Source: a bacterium
GTDB taxonomy: Archaea > Thermoplasmatota > Thermoplasmata > Lutacidiplasmatales > UBA184
Length of the DNA stretch: 7,336 bases
Direction of reading: 5' to 3'
NCBI GenBank assembly: GCA_021832495.1
Contig: JAKBKR010000092.1
Coordinates: 1 to 7,336 of the forward strand
The notes beneath the pieces were generated by a model. The model ran no database searches, was not told where the DNA came from, and was given only the letters and a program-made list of their open reading frames with translations. This document shows positions 1 to 5,025 of the stretch, piece by piece. Positions within the stretch are counted from its first letter, which is position 1, and the number at the start of each line of letters is the position of its first letter. Position numbers and translations under genes: made by a program.

Positions 1-281
1 AGGAGCAGGTAGCGGGGAAGCGCCATCCCGTGCTTCTTCACAAAGGCGAAGACCGCACCCGCACCGACCGCGAGAAGGAAAATGACCGTGGCGAGGAGGA
101 TGGCGGGCAGGTCGTGGGGGAAGAGGGCCAGGAGGGCGTAGGACGCCCCTCCCCCGACGGCCGCGCTCAGGATCAGGGTCACGGCCTGGTTGGCGGGCAA
201 GGGGCCGATCCTCATGGTCTCTGACCCCACCTTGGGCGGGAAGCTCACGACACCCCTTGCATTCTGCTCTTCTTCCATCAT
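1..281 (-). CDS. VirB3/PrgI-like small membrane protein, second tandem copy (3' end beyond the window)
   Basis: The visible 93 residues start at an ATG-ATG pair (281 or 278) and run off the left edge with no stop. The sequence aligns without gaps to the gene just upstream (285-650); about half of the first 80 residues are identical. Shared landmarks are SFPxKV at residues 13-18, IGPxPA at 25-30 and LILSAAVGG at 36-44. The gapless match favours the first ATG. Two hydrophobic segments (about 33-52 and 58-81) form a short hairpin, followed by KKHG. This is the topology of VirB3/PrgI inner-membrane components of type IV secretion systems, which usually precede a VirB4 ATPase. Only 3 bases separate its ATG from the upstream stop; an AGGTAG stretch overlapping that stop could be the ribosome binding site. 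It could instead be an unrelated two-helix protein, since family assignment rests on pattern and context. Confidence 0.72.
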   Translation of the reverse strand, partial: MMEEEQNARGVVSFPPKVGSETMRIGPLPANQAVTLILSAAVGGGASYALLALFPHDLPAILLATVIFLLAVGAGAVFAFVKKHGMALPRYLL

Positions 282-284
282 GAA

Positions 285-650
285 CTACCTAGGGAACGGG
301 GGAGCCGTCTCTCCGGCTCCTTCGTCTTCACATGGGTGCTCCGTGCAGGTTGCGGAGGGTCTCGGGTCTCCGAACCTTCGTGCGACGACCCTCACACTTA
401 CACTGGCCAGGTAGACAATGCCCCCGCCCATTCCCACCGTGAAGAGGAAGACCATGGTTGCCAGCAGGTATACCGCGAAGCTGTGTGGGAAGCGGGTCAG
501 GACACCGTAGGACAACCATCCTCCGACGGCGGCGCTCAAGATCAGCACCACCATCCTACTGGCTGGTATCGGGCCTATCATAATCGGTTTCGAGTCTACC
601 TTGCGAGGGAAGCTCACTGTGCCGCTGTCACCCTCTTCTTCATTCGCCAT
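285..650 (-). CDS. VirB3/PrgI-like small membrane protein, first tandem copy
   Basis: The product has 121 residues: an acidic N-terminus, then SFPRKV and IGPIPA at 13-30, two membrane segments (about 32-51 and 57-85), and a basic stretch VRVVARR. A hydrophilic tail with two cysteines (102, 107) follows. The motif before the first helix and the two-helix layout resemble VirB3/PrgI proteins, which sit in the cytoplasmic membrane beside the VirB4 ATPase and VirB6 channel. It lies 3 bases after the VirB6-like gene, with GAGGTG about 7 bases before ATG overlapping the upstream coding end, so translational coupling is likely. It is followed at once by a diverged copy of itself. The assignment is by topology, motif and gene order, not by confident family recognition. 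Confidence 0.72.
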   Translation of the reverse strand: MANEEEGDSGTVSFPRKVDSKPIMIGPIPASRMVVLILSAAVGGWLSYGVLTRFPHSFAVYLLATMVFLFTVGMGGGIVYLASVSVRVVARRFGDPRPSATCTEHPCEDEGAGETAPPFPR

Positions 651-653
651 GTT

Positions 654-1895
654 CTACACCTCAGGCCGGGAAGTGGGCAGAGCGCCGCTTCTCCGGAGCG
701 AACTTACCATGGAGTGATAATCGATTGCCACTCTCTGTCTCGGGCTCCCGGCCCCGGACTCCTTGTTGCCAAAGTTGAGGAATGGGTGGACTGGCCCCGA
801 CCCGGAGCCTCCGGGTGTATCGGCTCCCAGTGCCCCACCGCCCACCTTCGCTGCCCTGCGGGCATTCCAGGCTTGCTTCAGAGGGCCCCCGGCCCGCTTG
901 CTTACGGCCCTGCCAATCGCTTTCCCGCCCACATATGCAACGGCACCTCCCAAAGCGGCGGCGGCCCCGATTGGAGACATGGTCCCAAGCCCTCTCGCTG
1001 CGGAGCCTATGGCCTTCCCGGCACCGCTGAGGGCACCTCCCCCACCCCCGGACATGCCTCCAGGCATGCCCGAGCCGCCTCCGAAGGTCTCCGCGGAGCC
1101 CATCCCAGCACCAGCCCCCATGACGGAGGCCCCGATGCCCGAGACGGCCCCTCCGGTGTCCGTCATCACCTTGGGCATCCCGATGGCGAGCGCAATGGCC
1201 CCAATCACAATGAACGAATCTAGCCAGGAGTTTCCGGTGCCCCCCCCTTGGATGAAGAGGATCATCAGCTCGAGCACGATGGCGACGAAGACGGCGAGGA
1301 AGGTCCACTCGAAGAACATCTTGATCATCTTCTTCCCGTAGGACTGGGTCTTCGGGAAGCTCCAGAGAAGGAATCCCCAGGGAAGGATGACGGCGGCAAA
1401 GAAGATCATCAGGATGCGGACGCCCTGCTCCACGAGGAGCATGAAGAGCATGATCATCATGACGAAATAGAAGAACACGGTGAGGGGACCCGTCCCTCCA
1501 GTGATTGCGTTCGACCATGGGATGCTCGTCCCCGGCGGGAGAAGGGTCTGGGCCAGGGCACCGGAAAGGGCGATGCAGAAGTCCCCGATGAGCATCACCG
1601 AGCTTCCAAGGACGAGGGCGAAGACCAGCTTCGTTAGCAGGTGCCGGTACTGGAACTTCTTCTCGGCGATTGGGGCGAGGATGAACAGGATACCGATGGC
1701 CGCGATGATGATGCCGAGGGAGGCCAGGAAGACCGAGTAGGTCACCTCGAGAAGTGACTTGACGGCGGAGTTGTCAAGGCTGGGCACGTAGTCGATGGAC
1801 CCGACCACCCAGCCCATCTCCGTCTGAACGGCGGCTCCAAGGGGGGCGGTGAGGCCTCCCCAGAGGGAGGACCAGAAATCGTCCCAGAAGCTCAC
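654..1895 (-). CDS. VirB6/TrbL-like polytopic membrane channel protein of a type IV secretion (conjugation) system
   Basis: I place the start at GTG 1895, not at the upstream in-frame ATG at 1940. The GTG overlaps the TGA of the zinc-protein gene (GTGA) and is preceded by GGGGAGAAGGAG. The product has 413 residues. About six membrane helices lie near 52-76, 85-108, 137-155, 158-180, 194-216 and 226-241. The loop after the fourth helix reads WSFPKTQSYGKKM. The C-terminal third (about 247-370) is rich in glycine, alanine and serine and probably disordered or peripheral, ending with arginines. VirB6/TrbL proteins form the inner-membrane DNA channel and share this profile of a polytopic core and a soluble glycine-rich tail. 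CedA of crenarchaeal DNA import is a related archaeal type. The neighbouring pilin-like and VirB3-like genes support the call. Sequence identity to any named protein was not testable. Confidence 0.72.
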   Translation of the reverse strand: MSFWDDFWSSLWGGLTAPLGAAVQTEMGWVVGSIDYVPSLDNSAVKSLLEVTYSVFLASLGIIIAAIGILFILAPIAEKKFQYRHLLTKLVFALVLGSSVMLIGDFCIALSGALAQTLLPPGTSIPWSNAITGGTGPLTVFFYFVMMIMLFMLLVEQGVRILMIFFAAVILPWGFLLWSFPKTQSYGKKMIKMFFEWTFLAVFVAIVLELMILFIQGGGTGNSWLDSFIVIGAIALAIGMPKVMTDTGGAVSGIGASVMGAGAGMGSAETFGGGSGMPGGMSGGGGGALSGAGKAIGSAARGLGTMSPIGAAAALGGAVAYVGGKAIGRAVSKRAGGPLKQAWNARRAAKVGGGALGADTPGGSGSGPVHPFLNFGNKESGAGSPRQRVAIDYHSMVSSLRRSGALPTSRPEV

Positions 1896-2071
1896 GGCTC
1901 CTTCTCCCCAGGGGCGTGGGTCTCGTAGCAGTCCCAGCAAAGAGGCCCCTTGGCGCAGTCAACACAGAAGAGCGGCTGCTCGTCCTGCCAGAAGATTAGG
2001 AACCCACAATCCTCGCAGGTGTCCATGCCCCCGCTGGAAGGGGGAGGGGGGCTGACCAGGCCGCTCATCAT
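1892..2071 (-). CDS. 59-residue B-box-like zinc-binding protein within the conjugation operon
   Basis: The reading frame gives 59 residues, starting at the ATGATG at 2071/2068 with GGAG about 8 bases upstream. Cysteines at 19, 22, 36, 39, 45 and 48 plus H52 form the pattern C-x2-C-x13-C-x2-C-x5-C-x2-C-x3-H, including CEDCG, FCVDCAKG and CWDCYETH. This resembles B-box zinc fingers or a double zinc ribbon with two metal sites. The first 17 residues are a proline/serine/glycine-rich leader. There is no signal peptide or membrane helix, so the protein is probably cytoplasmic. It overlaps the glycoprotein stop by ATGA and the VirB6-like start by GTGA, so it is translated as part of the operon. Its role is unknown; a cytoplasmic assembly or regulatory partner of the secretion channel is possible. 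Confidence 0.8.
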   Translation of the reverse strand: MMSGLVSPPPPSSGGMDTCEDCGFLIFWQDEQPLFCVDCAKGPLCWDCYETHAPGEKEP

Positions 2072-2664
2072 GTTGCGTCTCCGCTGACGAGCGAGGCGAG
2101 CTTCCGCCAGCCCTTGAGGGTCCAGTAGAGGAAAACGCAGAAGAGCCCCAAGCTAGCCAGCTCGAGGAAGTAGGGGAAGGCTGGAGCCGGAGGGGAGACT
2201 GTTACGGTGGAGTTGCTAGTGCCCCAACTGCCATTACCCAAGCCACCGTTCCCGGGGGCGAAGGCGATAGACACCTCGACGACACTCCCGTCGGTCACGT
2301 TGGTCCAGTTCAGCCAAGCGTTCCCCGCCCAGGGACATTGGGATGGGGGAGTGGCGTCGAGGAGGACCGAGACTGCACCGGATAGCCCGGTGTCCACCGT
2401 GTAGTTCGTTCCCGCGTTCCAGCTGTAGTTTCCGGTGTTCGAATCGTTGGTGTCGTTCGTAAGCGAGTCGCTGATGTTCAGATAGAGGACCGAGACGCTG
2501 ACGCTGGAGAGATAGACCCGGGCGGTGGCGTTCGCACAGGACAGGGTTCCGACGGAGAAGGTGATGCTCACGTTTCCACCGGATGCAGTGGCCGACACTG
2601 GGGCGGGGGTTGCCCCAACGATGAGGATCAGTGCTGAGGATAGAGCACAGATGGTGGCCCGCAT
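2068..2664 (-). CDS. Secreted type I membrane protein, heavily N-glycosylation-prone, likely surface component of the conjugation apparatus
   Basis: The product has 198 residues from ATG 2664, preceded by AGGGGG. A longer in-frame opening reaches 2943 but lies antisense-frame inside the pilin gene; the signal peptide at this ATG decides the start. Residues 1-25 are a signal peptide ending PVSA. The ectodomain (26-162) is rich in Ser, Thr, Val and Asn and probably beta-rich. It has eleven N-x-S/T sequons (N31, 45, 63, 70, 73, 79, 87, 119, 122, 144, 151) and two cysteines (43, 110) that could pair. One helix (about 163-185) followed by KGWRK anchors it with the tail inside. Its place between the pilin-like gene and the channel genes suggests an exposed part of the mating apparatus or an adhesin. 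I recognise no named family. Confidence 0.8.
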   Translation of the reverse strand: MRATICALSSALILIVGATPAPVSATASGGNVSITFSVGTLSCANATARVYLSSVSVSVLYLNISDSLTNDTNDSNTGNYSWNAGTNYTVDTGLSGAVSVLLDATPPSQCPWAGNAWLNWTNVTDGSVVEVSIAFAPGNGGLGNGSWGTSNSTVTVSPPAPAFPYFLELASLGLFCVFLYWTLKGWRKLASLVSGDAT

Positions 2665-2699
2665 GCAACCCCCTGGGATGTTCCGATTCGCCGGGAACC

Positions 2700-3134
2700 C
2701 TACGACGTGACGATCAGCCCTTGGGCCACATGGACGAGGACGACGCTCGTGGACACTATCACCAGCCCCACGATCAAGGTCATGAACTGATGGCGACGCT
2801 GGAGCCGCTTTTCGGGCGGCATCTCCTCCACGGCCCCGGCCATGTGCTGGATGCCGAAGAGGGCGAACATGATGCCCCCGATGAGAACCCCAACCCCGAT
2901 CAGGAAGTACTGGATGTTGTTCAGAGTGGAGTCGAGGTCGCACGTCGAGTTTCCGTTGCAGTTCGTCGCTGCCGAGGCCGTTGTGCCATGCGGCGAGGCC
3001 GCCAATGCCCCGCCCGGGAATGCCAGTCCCAAGAGCAGGACCGCTGCCAGCGGTATCGTCACGCTCCGCAGCACCCTCAGGGCCGTACGTTCGTCCTTTC
3101 GCTTCTCCCCCTTGCCGATGGTGTTCGTCGTCAT
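2700..3134 (-). CDS. VirB2/TrbC-like pilin precursor
   Basis: The product has 144 residues. A long basic N-terminus and hydrophobic stretch (about 22-40) ending GGALAA suggest cleavage after residue 45 or 46. The mature part begins with a polar segment holding C59 and C65, which may form a disulfide, and one sequon (N62). Two hydrophobic helices (about 74-98 and 116-140) are joined by a short basic loop, EEMPPEKRLQRR. This signal-helix-basic loop-helix layout is that of VirB2/TrbC conjugative pilins and of the archaeal CedA1/TedC pilins. It is the first gene of the leftward operon, with a TATA-like box about 27 bases before the ATG, so its mRNA is likely leaderless or nearly so. A generic two-helix TrbC-like protein that is not a pilus subunit remains possible. 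Confidence 0.75.
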   Translation of the reverse strand: MTTNTIGKGEKRKDERTALRVLRSVTIPLAAVLLLGLAFPGGALAASPHGTTASAATNCNGNSTCDLDSTLNNIQYFLIGVGVLIGGIMFALFGIQHMAGAVEEMPPEKRLQRRHQFMTLIVGLVIVSTSVVLVHVAQGLIVTS

Positions 3135-3154
3135 CGGCCCCTGCCCAATGCGCT

Positions 3155-3166
3155 GAGATATTTAAG
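3155..3166 (-). promoter_or_regulatory. TATA-like promoter box of the pilin/conjugation operon
   Basis: On the minus strand the sequence reads CTTAAATATCTC, an archaeal-type TATA element centred about 27 bases before the pilin ATG at 3134. Archaeal transcription starts about 25 bases downstream of the box, which would put the start at or within a few bases of the ATG. A leaderless first gene fits this. The palindrome at 3171-3182 sits 4 bases upstream, where a bound regulator would touch the TFB-recognition region. Confidence 0.55.
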
Positions 3167-3170
3167 TGTT

Positions 3171-3182
3171 ATAGATATCTAT
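3171..3182. promoter_or_regulatory. Perfect 12-bp palindrome ATAGATATCTAT, candidate operator (copy 1)
   Basis: ATAGATATCTAT is its own reverse complement and lies in the divergent control region, 4 bases upstream of the pilin-operon TATA box. An identical copy is at 7168-7179, also before a promoter-like box. Identity stops at the edges of the 12-mer, as expected for two dimer-binding operators and not for a long duplication. Confidence 0.5.
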
Positions 3183-3198
3183 CTCCCATAGCATTCAC

Positions 3199-3214
3199 GG
3201 CAGTTCAAGCTGCC
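3199..3214. repeat. Small inverted repeat GGCAG-N6-CTGCC upstream of the nuclease-like gene
   Basis: A 5-bp perfect arm pair with a 6-base spacer lies between the palindrome and the GTG start at 3253. It is immediately followed by a second inverted repeat. It may be a protein-binding site or leader hairpin; an isolated 5-bp arm could arise by chance. Confidence 0.3.
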
Positions 3215-3215
3215 C

Positions 3216-3235
3216 CAGACAACACCTCTTGTCTG
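3216..3235. repeat. Inverted repeat CAGACAA-N6-TTGTCTG upstream of the nuclease-like gene
   Basis: A 7-bp perfect stem with a 6-base loop (CACCTC) ends 17 bases before the GTG start at 3253 and sits one base after another inverted repeat (3199-3214). It could be a second operator for the rightward unit or an RNA hairpin in its leader. No U-tract follows, so a terminator is unlikely. Confidence 0.4.
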
Positions 3236-3252
3236 AACCGATACAATGAAGA

Positions 3253-3858
3253 GTGTGGGCGACTCTCCAAGAGTGGTGGTATTCCACGCCTGGCGGAGAG
3301 CTTCCAGCCGCTATAGCGGCAAGTTACAACGAGCTCGTAACTCGTTTCATCGAATCTATAGTGCCCGAGATAGGCAGTGGAATCCCTTACTGGTCCCTTC
3401 TGGCCAAGGCGCAGGACAGCCCCAGCATGTTGACATTCCCTGTGAATGGCTCAAGTGTTCTCTTCGACCTCCACTTTCACCACCGCCCCAGGGGAGCGGG
3501 AGAGAAACACGGTCATTTAGTGGTCGAGACCAAGGCCAGTTACGACATCTCTTACATCGATAGAGGATTCAGGGATTTCCTTGGCAGGGTGCGGCAGGTG
3601 GTGGACCAGGTTTCAACGAATGCTGGGGAAGATTGGCTCTTTGCGTTCGTTTCCCCCCTCCTACCAACGCGCATGCCGAACCCGAGAATAGCGCATTCGT
3701 CGGAAGAACTCTGTTCTCTCTATGTGTCTGTGGGGGAGCCTTCCCTGAACCTTGACGAACAGGACATGCTCAGAGGGCGAGTGTTCGCCGTGGTGGTTGC
3801 TAGTGGGGTGTTGCTGACGGATGCGATATTATCCTCTCTGTCGATATTTCGCCGGTAA
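3253..3858 (+). CDS. PD-(D/E)xK nuclease-like protein, C-terminus replaced by IS630 sequence
   Basis: The frame opens after a TGA at 3247-3249, so GTG 3253 is the most upstream usable start; no clear ribosome binding site precedes it. The present frame has 201 codons. Residues 1-183 are original and the last 18 come from the IS end. Removing the IS and one TA gives a 193-residue protein ending SELSGVWGIH, with its TAG abutting the next gene. The pattern D72 (VLFDLHFHH), E92-T-K94 (LVVETKAS), then a helix with FRDFLGRVRQVVDQV, resembles PD-(D/E)xK nuclease cores. E84 is a spare acidic residue. No family was recognised, and catalytic activity is inferred from the pattern alone. The protein may still fold, because the lost tail is short. 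It forms a two-gene unit with the GTPase gene at 5026. Confidence 0.65.
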   Translation: MWATLQEWWYSTPGGELPAAIAASYNELVTRFIESIVPEIGSGIPYWSLLAKAQDSPSMLTFPVNGSSVLFDLHFHHRPRGAGEKHGHLVVETKASYDISYIDRGFRDFLGRVRQVVDQVSTNAGEDWLFAFVSPLLPTRMPNPRIAHSSEELCSLYVSVGEPSLNLDEQDMLRGRVFAVVVASGVLLTDAILSSLSIFRR

Positions 3859-4975
3859 ACTCCATCCCCAGAACCTGCCGAAGCTTCTGGACCTTCCTCA
3901 GAACCTCGTCAGCACTCTTGGTCCACACCCAAGGGCGGGCCTCGCCGTTGGAGGCCTCCGCATACTCTTGGATCGCCGTGACCAGTTCCGGAACGCTCTT
4001 GAAACTCCCTCGGGAAAGGGCCTGCTGTTGCAACTGGCCCAGCCACCCTTCCACCATGTTCGCCCATGACGAGCTCGTCGGGGTGAAGTGAAAGTGGAAT
4101 CGAGGGTGTCGCCGTAGCCACCTCTGGACCGGATCGGACTTGTGGACGCTCAGGTTGTCCAGTACCACATGGACCTGAAGCTCGGAGGAGACCTTCCGGT
4201 TCAGGAGGTTCATGAAAGCGAGGAACTCCTTGTGCGTGTGTTGCGGGTAGAATCCGGTGACCACCTGTCCGTTGAGGATATTGAGGGCGGCGAAGAGATC
4301 CACCGTGCCGTTGCGCTTGTAGTCGTGAGGGCGTCCTTCCGGCCAGTTCTTTCCCATCGGGAAGATGGCTTGGGTTCGCTCCAGGGCTTGGGTCTGAGGC
4401 TTCTCGTCCATGCTGAGCACGACCGCTCTCTCGGGGGGGTTCTGGTAGATCCCCACCACGTCCACAATCTTCTCCTCGAAGTGCTTGTCGTGGCTGAGCT
4501 TGAAAGACTGTGTGAGGTGAGGCTTGAGGCCGTATCTGCGCCAAACTCGGTGGACAGTGACCTGATGCACGCCCACCTCCTTGGCCATCGCTCGCGTGGA
4601 CCAGTGGGTGCGTCCCCGGGGCTTGCTGTGCAGGGTCTTGTCGAGGATGGAGCGGACCACTTCCAACTTCAGTCGGGGTTTGCGTCCCGGTCGAGGGGCA
4701 TCCTTCTCTATGCCTGGGAGACGGAGCAGTGCGAAGCGCTGTCGCCAGAGACTTACCGTATTGGGGCGGGTCTTCAGTTCCTGAGCGATCGTTTGGTTGT
4801 CCCTTCCGTCCGCCGCGCGGAGAACGATCTGGGCGCGGAGTACGATCCGCTGAGGGGTGGAGCGTCCTCGGGACCAAGTTTCGAGGCGGGAACGTTCATC
4901 GGGAGAGAGAGTTATCGGGGGTGCTACTCGCATGCATTCCCGACAGCAGGGGGGGCTCATAATAGTATCGCCCAT
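3800..4975 (-). CDS. IS630-family DDE transposase
   Basis: The frame has up to 391 codons. The N-terminus carries helix-turn-helix segments (about 24-80: QTIAQELKTRPNTVSLWRQR; and about 124-150: TRAMAKEVGVHQVTVHRVWRR). The catalytic core shows D190 in LSMDEKPQ, D273 in VLDNLSVHKS and E309 in SSSWANMVEGW, with 35 residues between the last two, as in IS630/Tc1-type D35E enzymes. It catalyses cut-and-paste transposition into TA. The frame is uninterrupted and looks intact. Starts at M1 (4975), M6 (4960) or M15 (4933) are all possible; MRVAPPITLSPDERSRL at M15 begins the conserved part. The stop TAG at 3800-3802 is not in the IS: it uses the duplicated target TA plus the host base. Confidence 0.95.
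   Translation of the reverse strand: MGDTIMSPPCCRECMRVAPPITLSPDERSRLETWSRGRSTPQRIVLRAQIVLRAADGRDNQTIAQELKTRPNTVSLWRQRFALLRLPGIEKDAPRPGRKPRLKLEVVRSILDKTLHSKPRGRTHWSTRAMAKEVGVHQVTVHRVWRRYGLKPHLTQSFKLSHDKHFEEKIVDVVGIYQNPPERAVVLSMDEKPQTQALERTQAIFPMGKNWPEGRPHDYKRNGTVDLFAALNILNGQVVTGFYPQHTHKEFLAFMNLLNRKVSSELQVHVVLDNLSVHKSDPVQRWLRRHPRFHFHFTPTSSSWANMVEGWLGQLQQQALSRGSFKSVPELVTAIQEYAEASNGEARPWVWTKSADEVLRKVQKLRQVLGMEFTGEISTERIISHPSATPH
3803..3832 (+). repeat. Left terminal inverted repeat of the IS630 element
   Basis: The end begins GTGGGGTG and contains GCGATA at positions 21-26. Over about 30 bases it aligns without gaps to the reverse complement of 4962-4991. Confidence 0.82.
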
Positions 4976-4991
4976 TTATGTATCACCCCAC
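4962..4991 (-). repeat. Right terminal inverted repeat of the IS630 element
   Basis: Read on the minus strand it begins GTGGGGTG and contains GCGATA at positions 21-26, matching the left end. The AT-rich middle (TACATAAAT) may also serve as the transposase promoter and, on the other strand, as an outward promoter. Confidence 0.82.
4975..4982 (+). promoter_or_regulatory. Possible outward promoter box at the IS right end
   Basis: TTTATGTA inside the right terminal repeat resembles an archaeal TATA element. A start about 25 bases on (near 5004) would yield a leader of roughly 20 bases carrying GGGGGA before the GTPase ATG at 5026. It could replace the promoter lost when the IS split the unit. 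No transcription data support this. Confidence 0.3.
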
Positions 4992-5025
4992 TAGCGAACT
5001 CTCTGGAGTTTGGGGGATACACTAG
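4992..5025 (+). pseudogene. Detached 3' end of the nuclease-like gene
   Basis: After the right TA the sequence continues the frame of the gene starting at 3253: with one TA removed it encodes SELSGVWGIH then TAG at 5023-5025. The stop touches the ATG at 5026. The segment has no start of its own and is untranslated in the present arrangement. It still contains GGGGGA (5012-5017), a plausible ribosome binding site for the GTPase gene. Confidence 0.85.

Larger units (their letters stand above)
3803..4991. mobile_element. IS630-family insertion sequence, 1189 bp, inserted at TA
   Basis: Both ends start with GTGGGGTG reading inward. The aligned ends share GCGATA at positions 21-26 and TAT after it, giving imperfect terminal repeats of about 30 bp. 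Dinucleotide TA flanks the element at 3801-3802 and 4992-4993, the target duplication expected of IS630. The element carries one minus-strand transposase. Joining the flanks across a single TA restores an open frame in the plus-strand host gene. That confirms the boundaries independently of the repeats and shows that the insertion left the flanks otherwise unchanged. Confidence 0.93.

Noticed and set aside
336..1223. A 295-codon plus-strand open frame, and others at 763-1341 and 1248-1637
   Set aside because: They lie antisense to the VirB6-like and VirB3-like genes. Their products are low-complexity in the way GC-rich shadows are, and the minus-strand genes have clear helices, overlaps and ribosome binding sites.
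1896..1940. ATG start for the VirB6-like protein 15 codons upstream
   Set aside because: This part lies inside the zinc-protein gene and gives an unlikely prefix. GTG 1895 has the stop overlap and ribosome binding site.
2665..2943. N-terminal extension of the glycoprotein frame upstream of its signal peptide
   Set aside because: It overlaps the pilin gene in another frame and is arginine/histidine/proline-rich. A normal signal peptide starts at the internal ATG 2664 behind AGGGGG.
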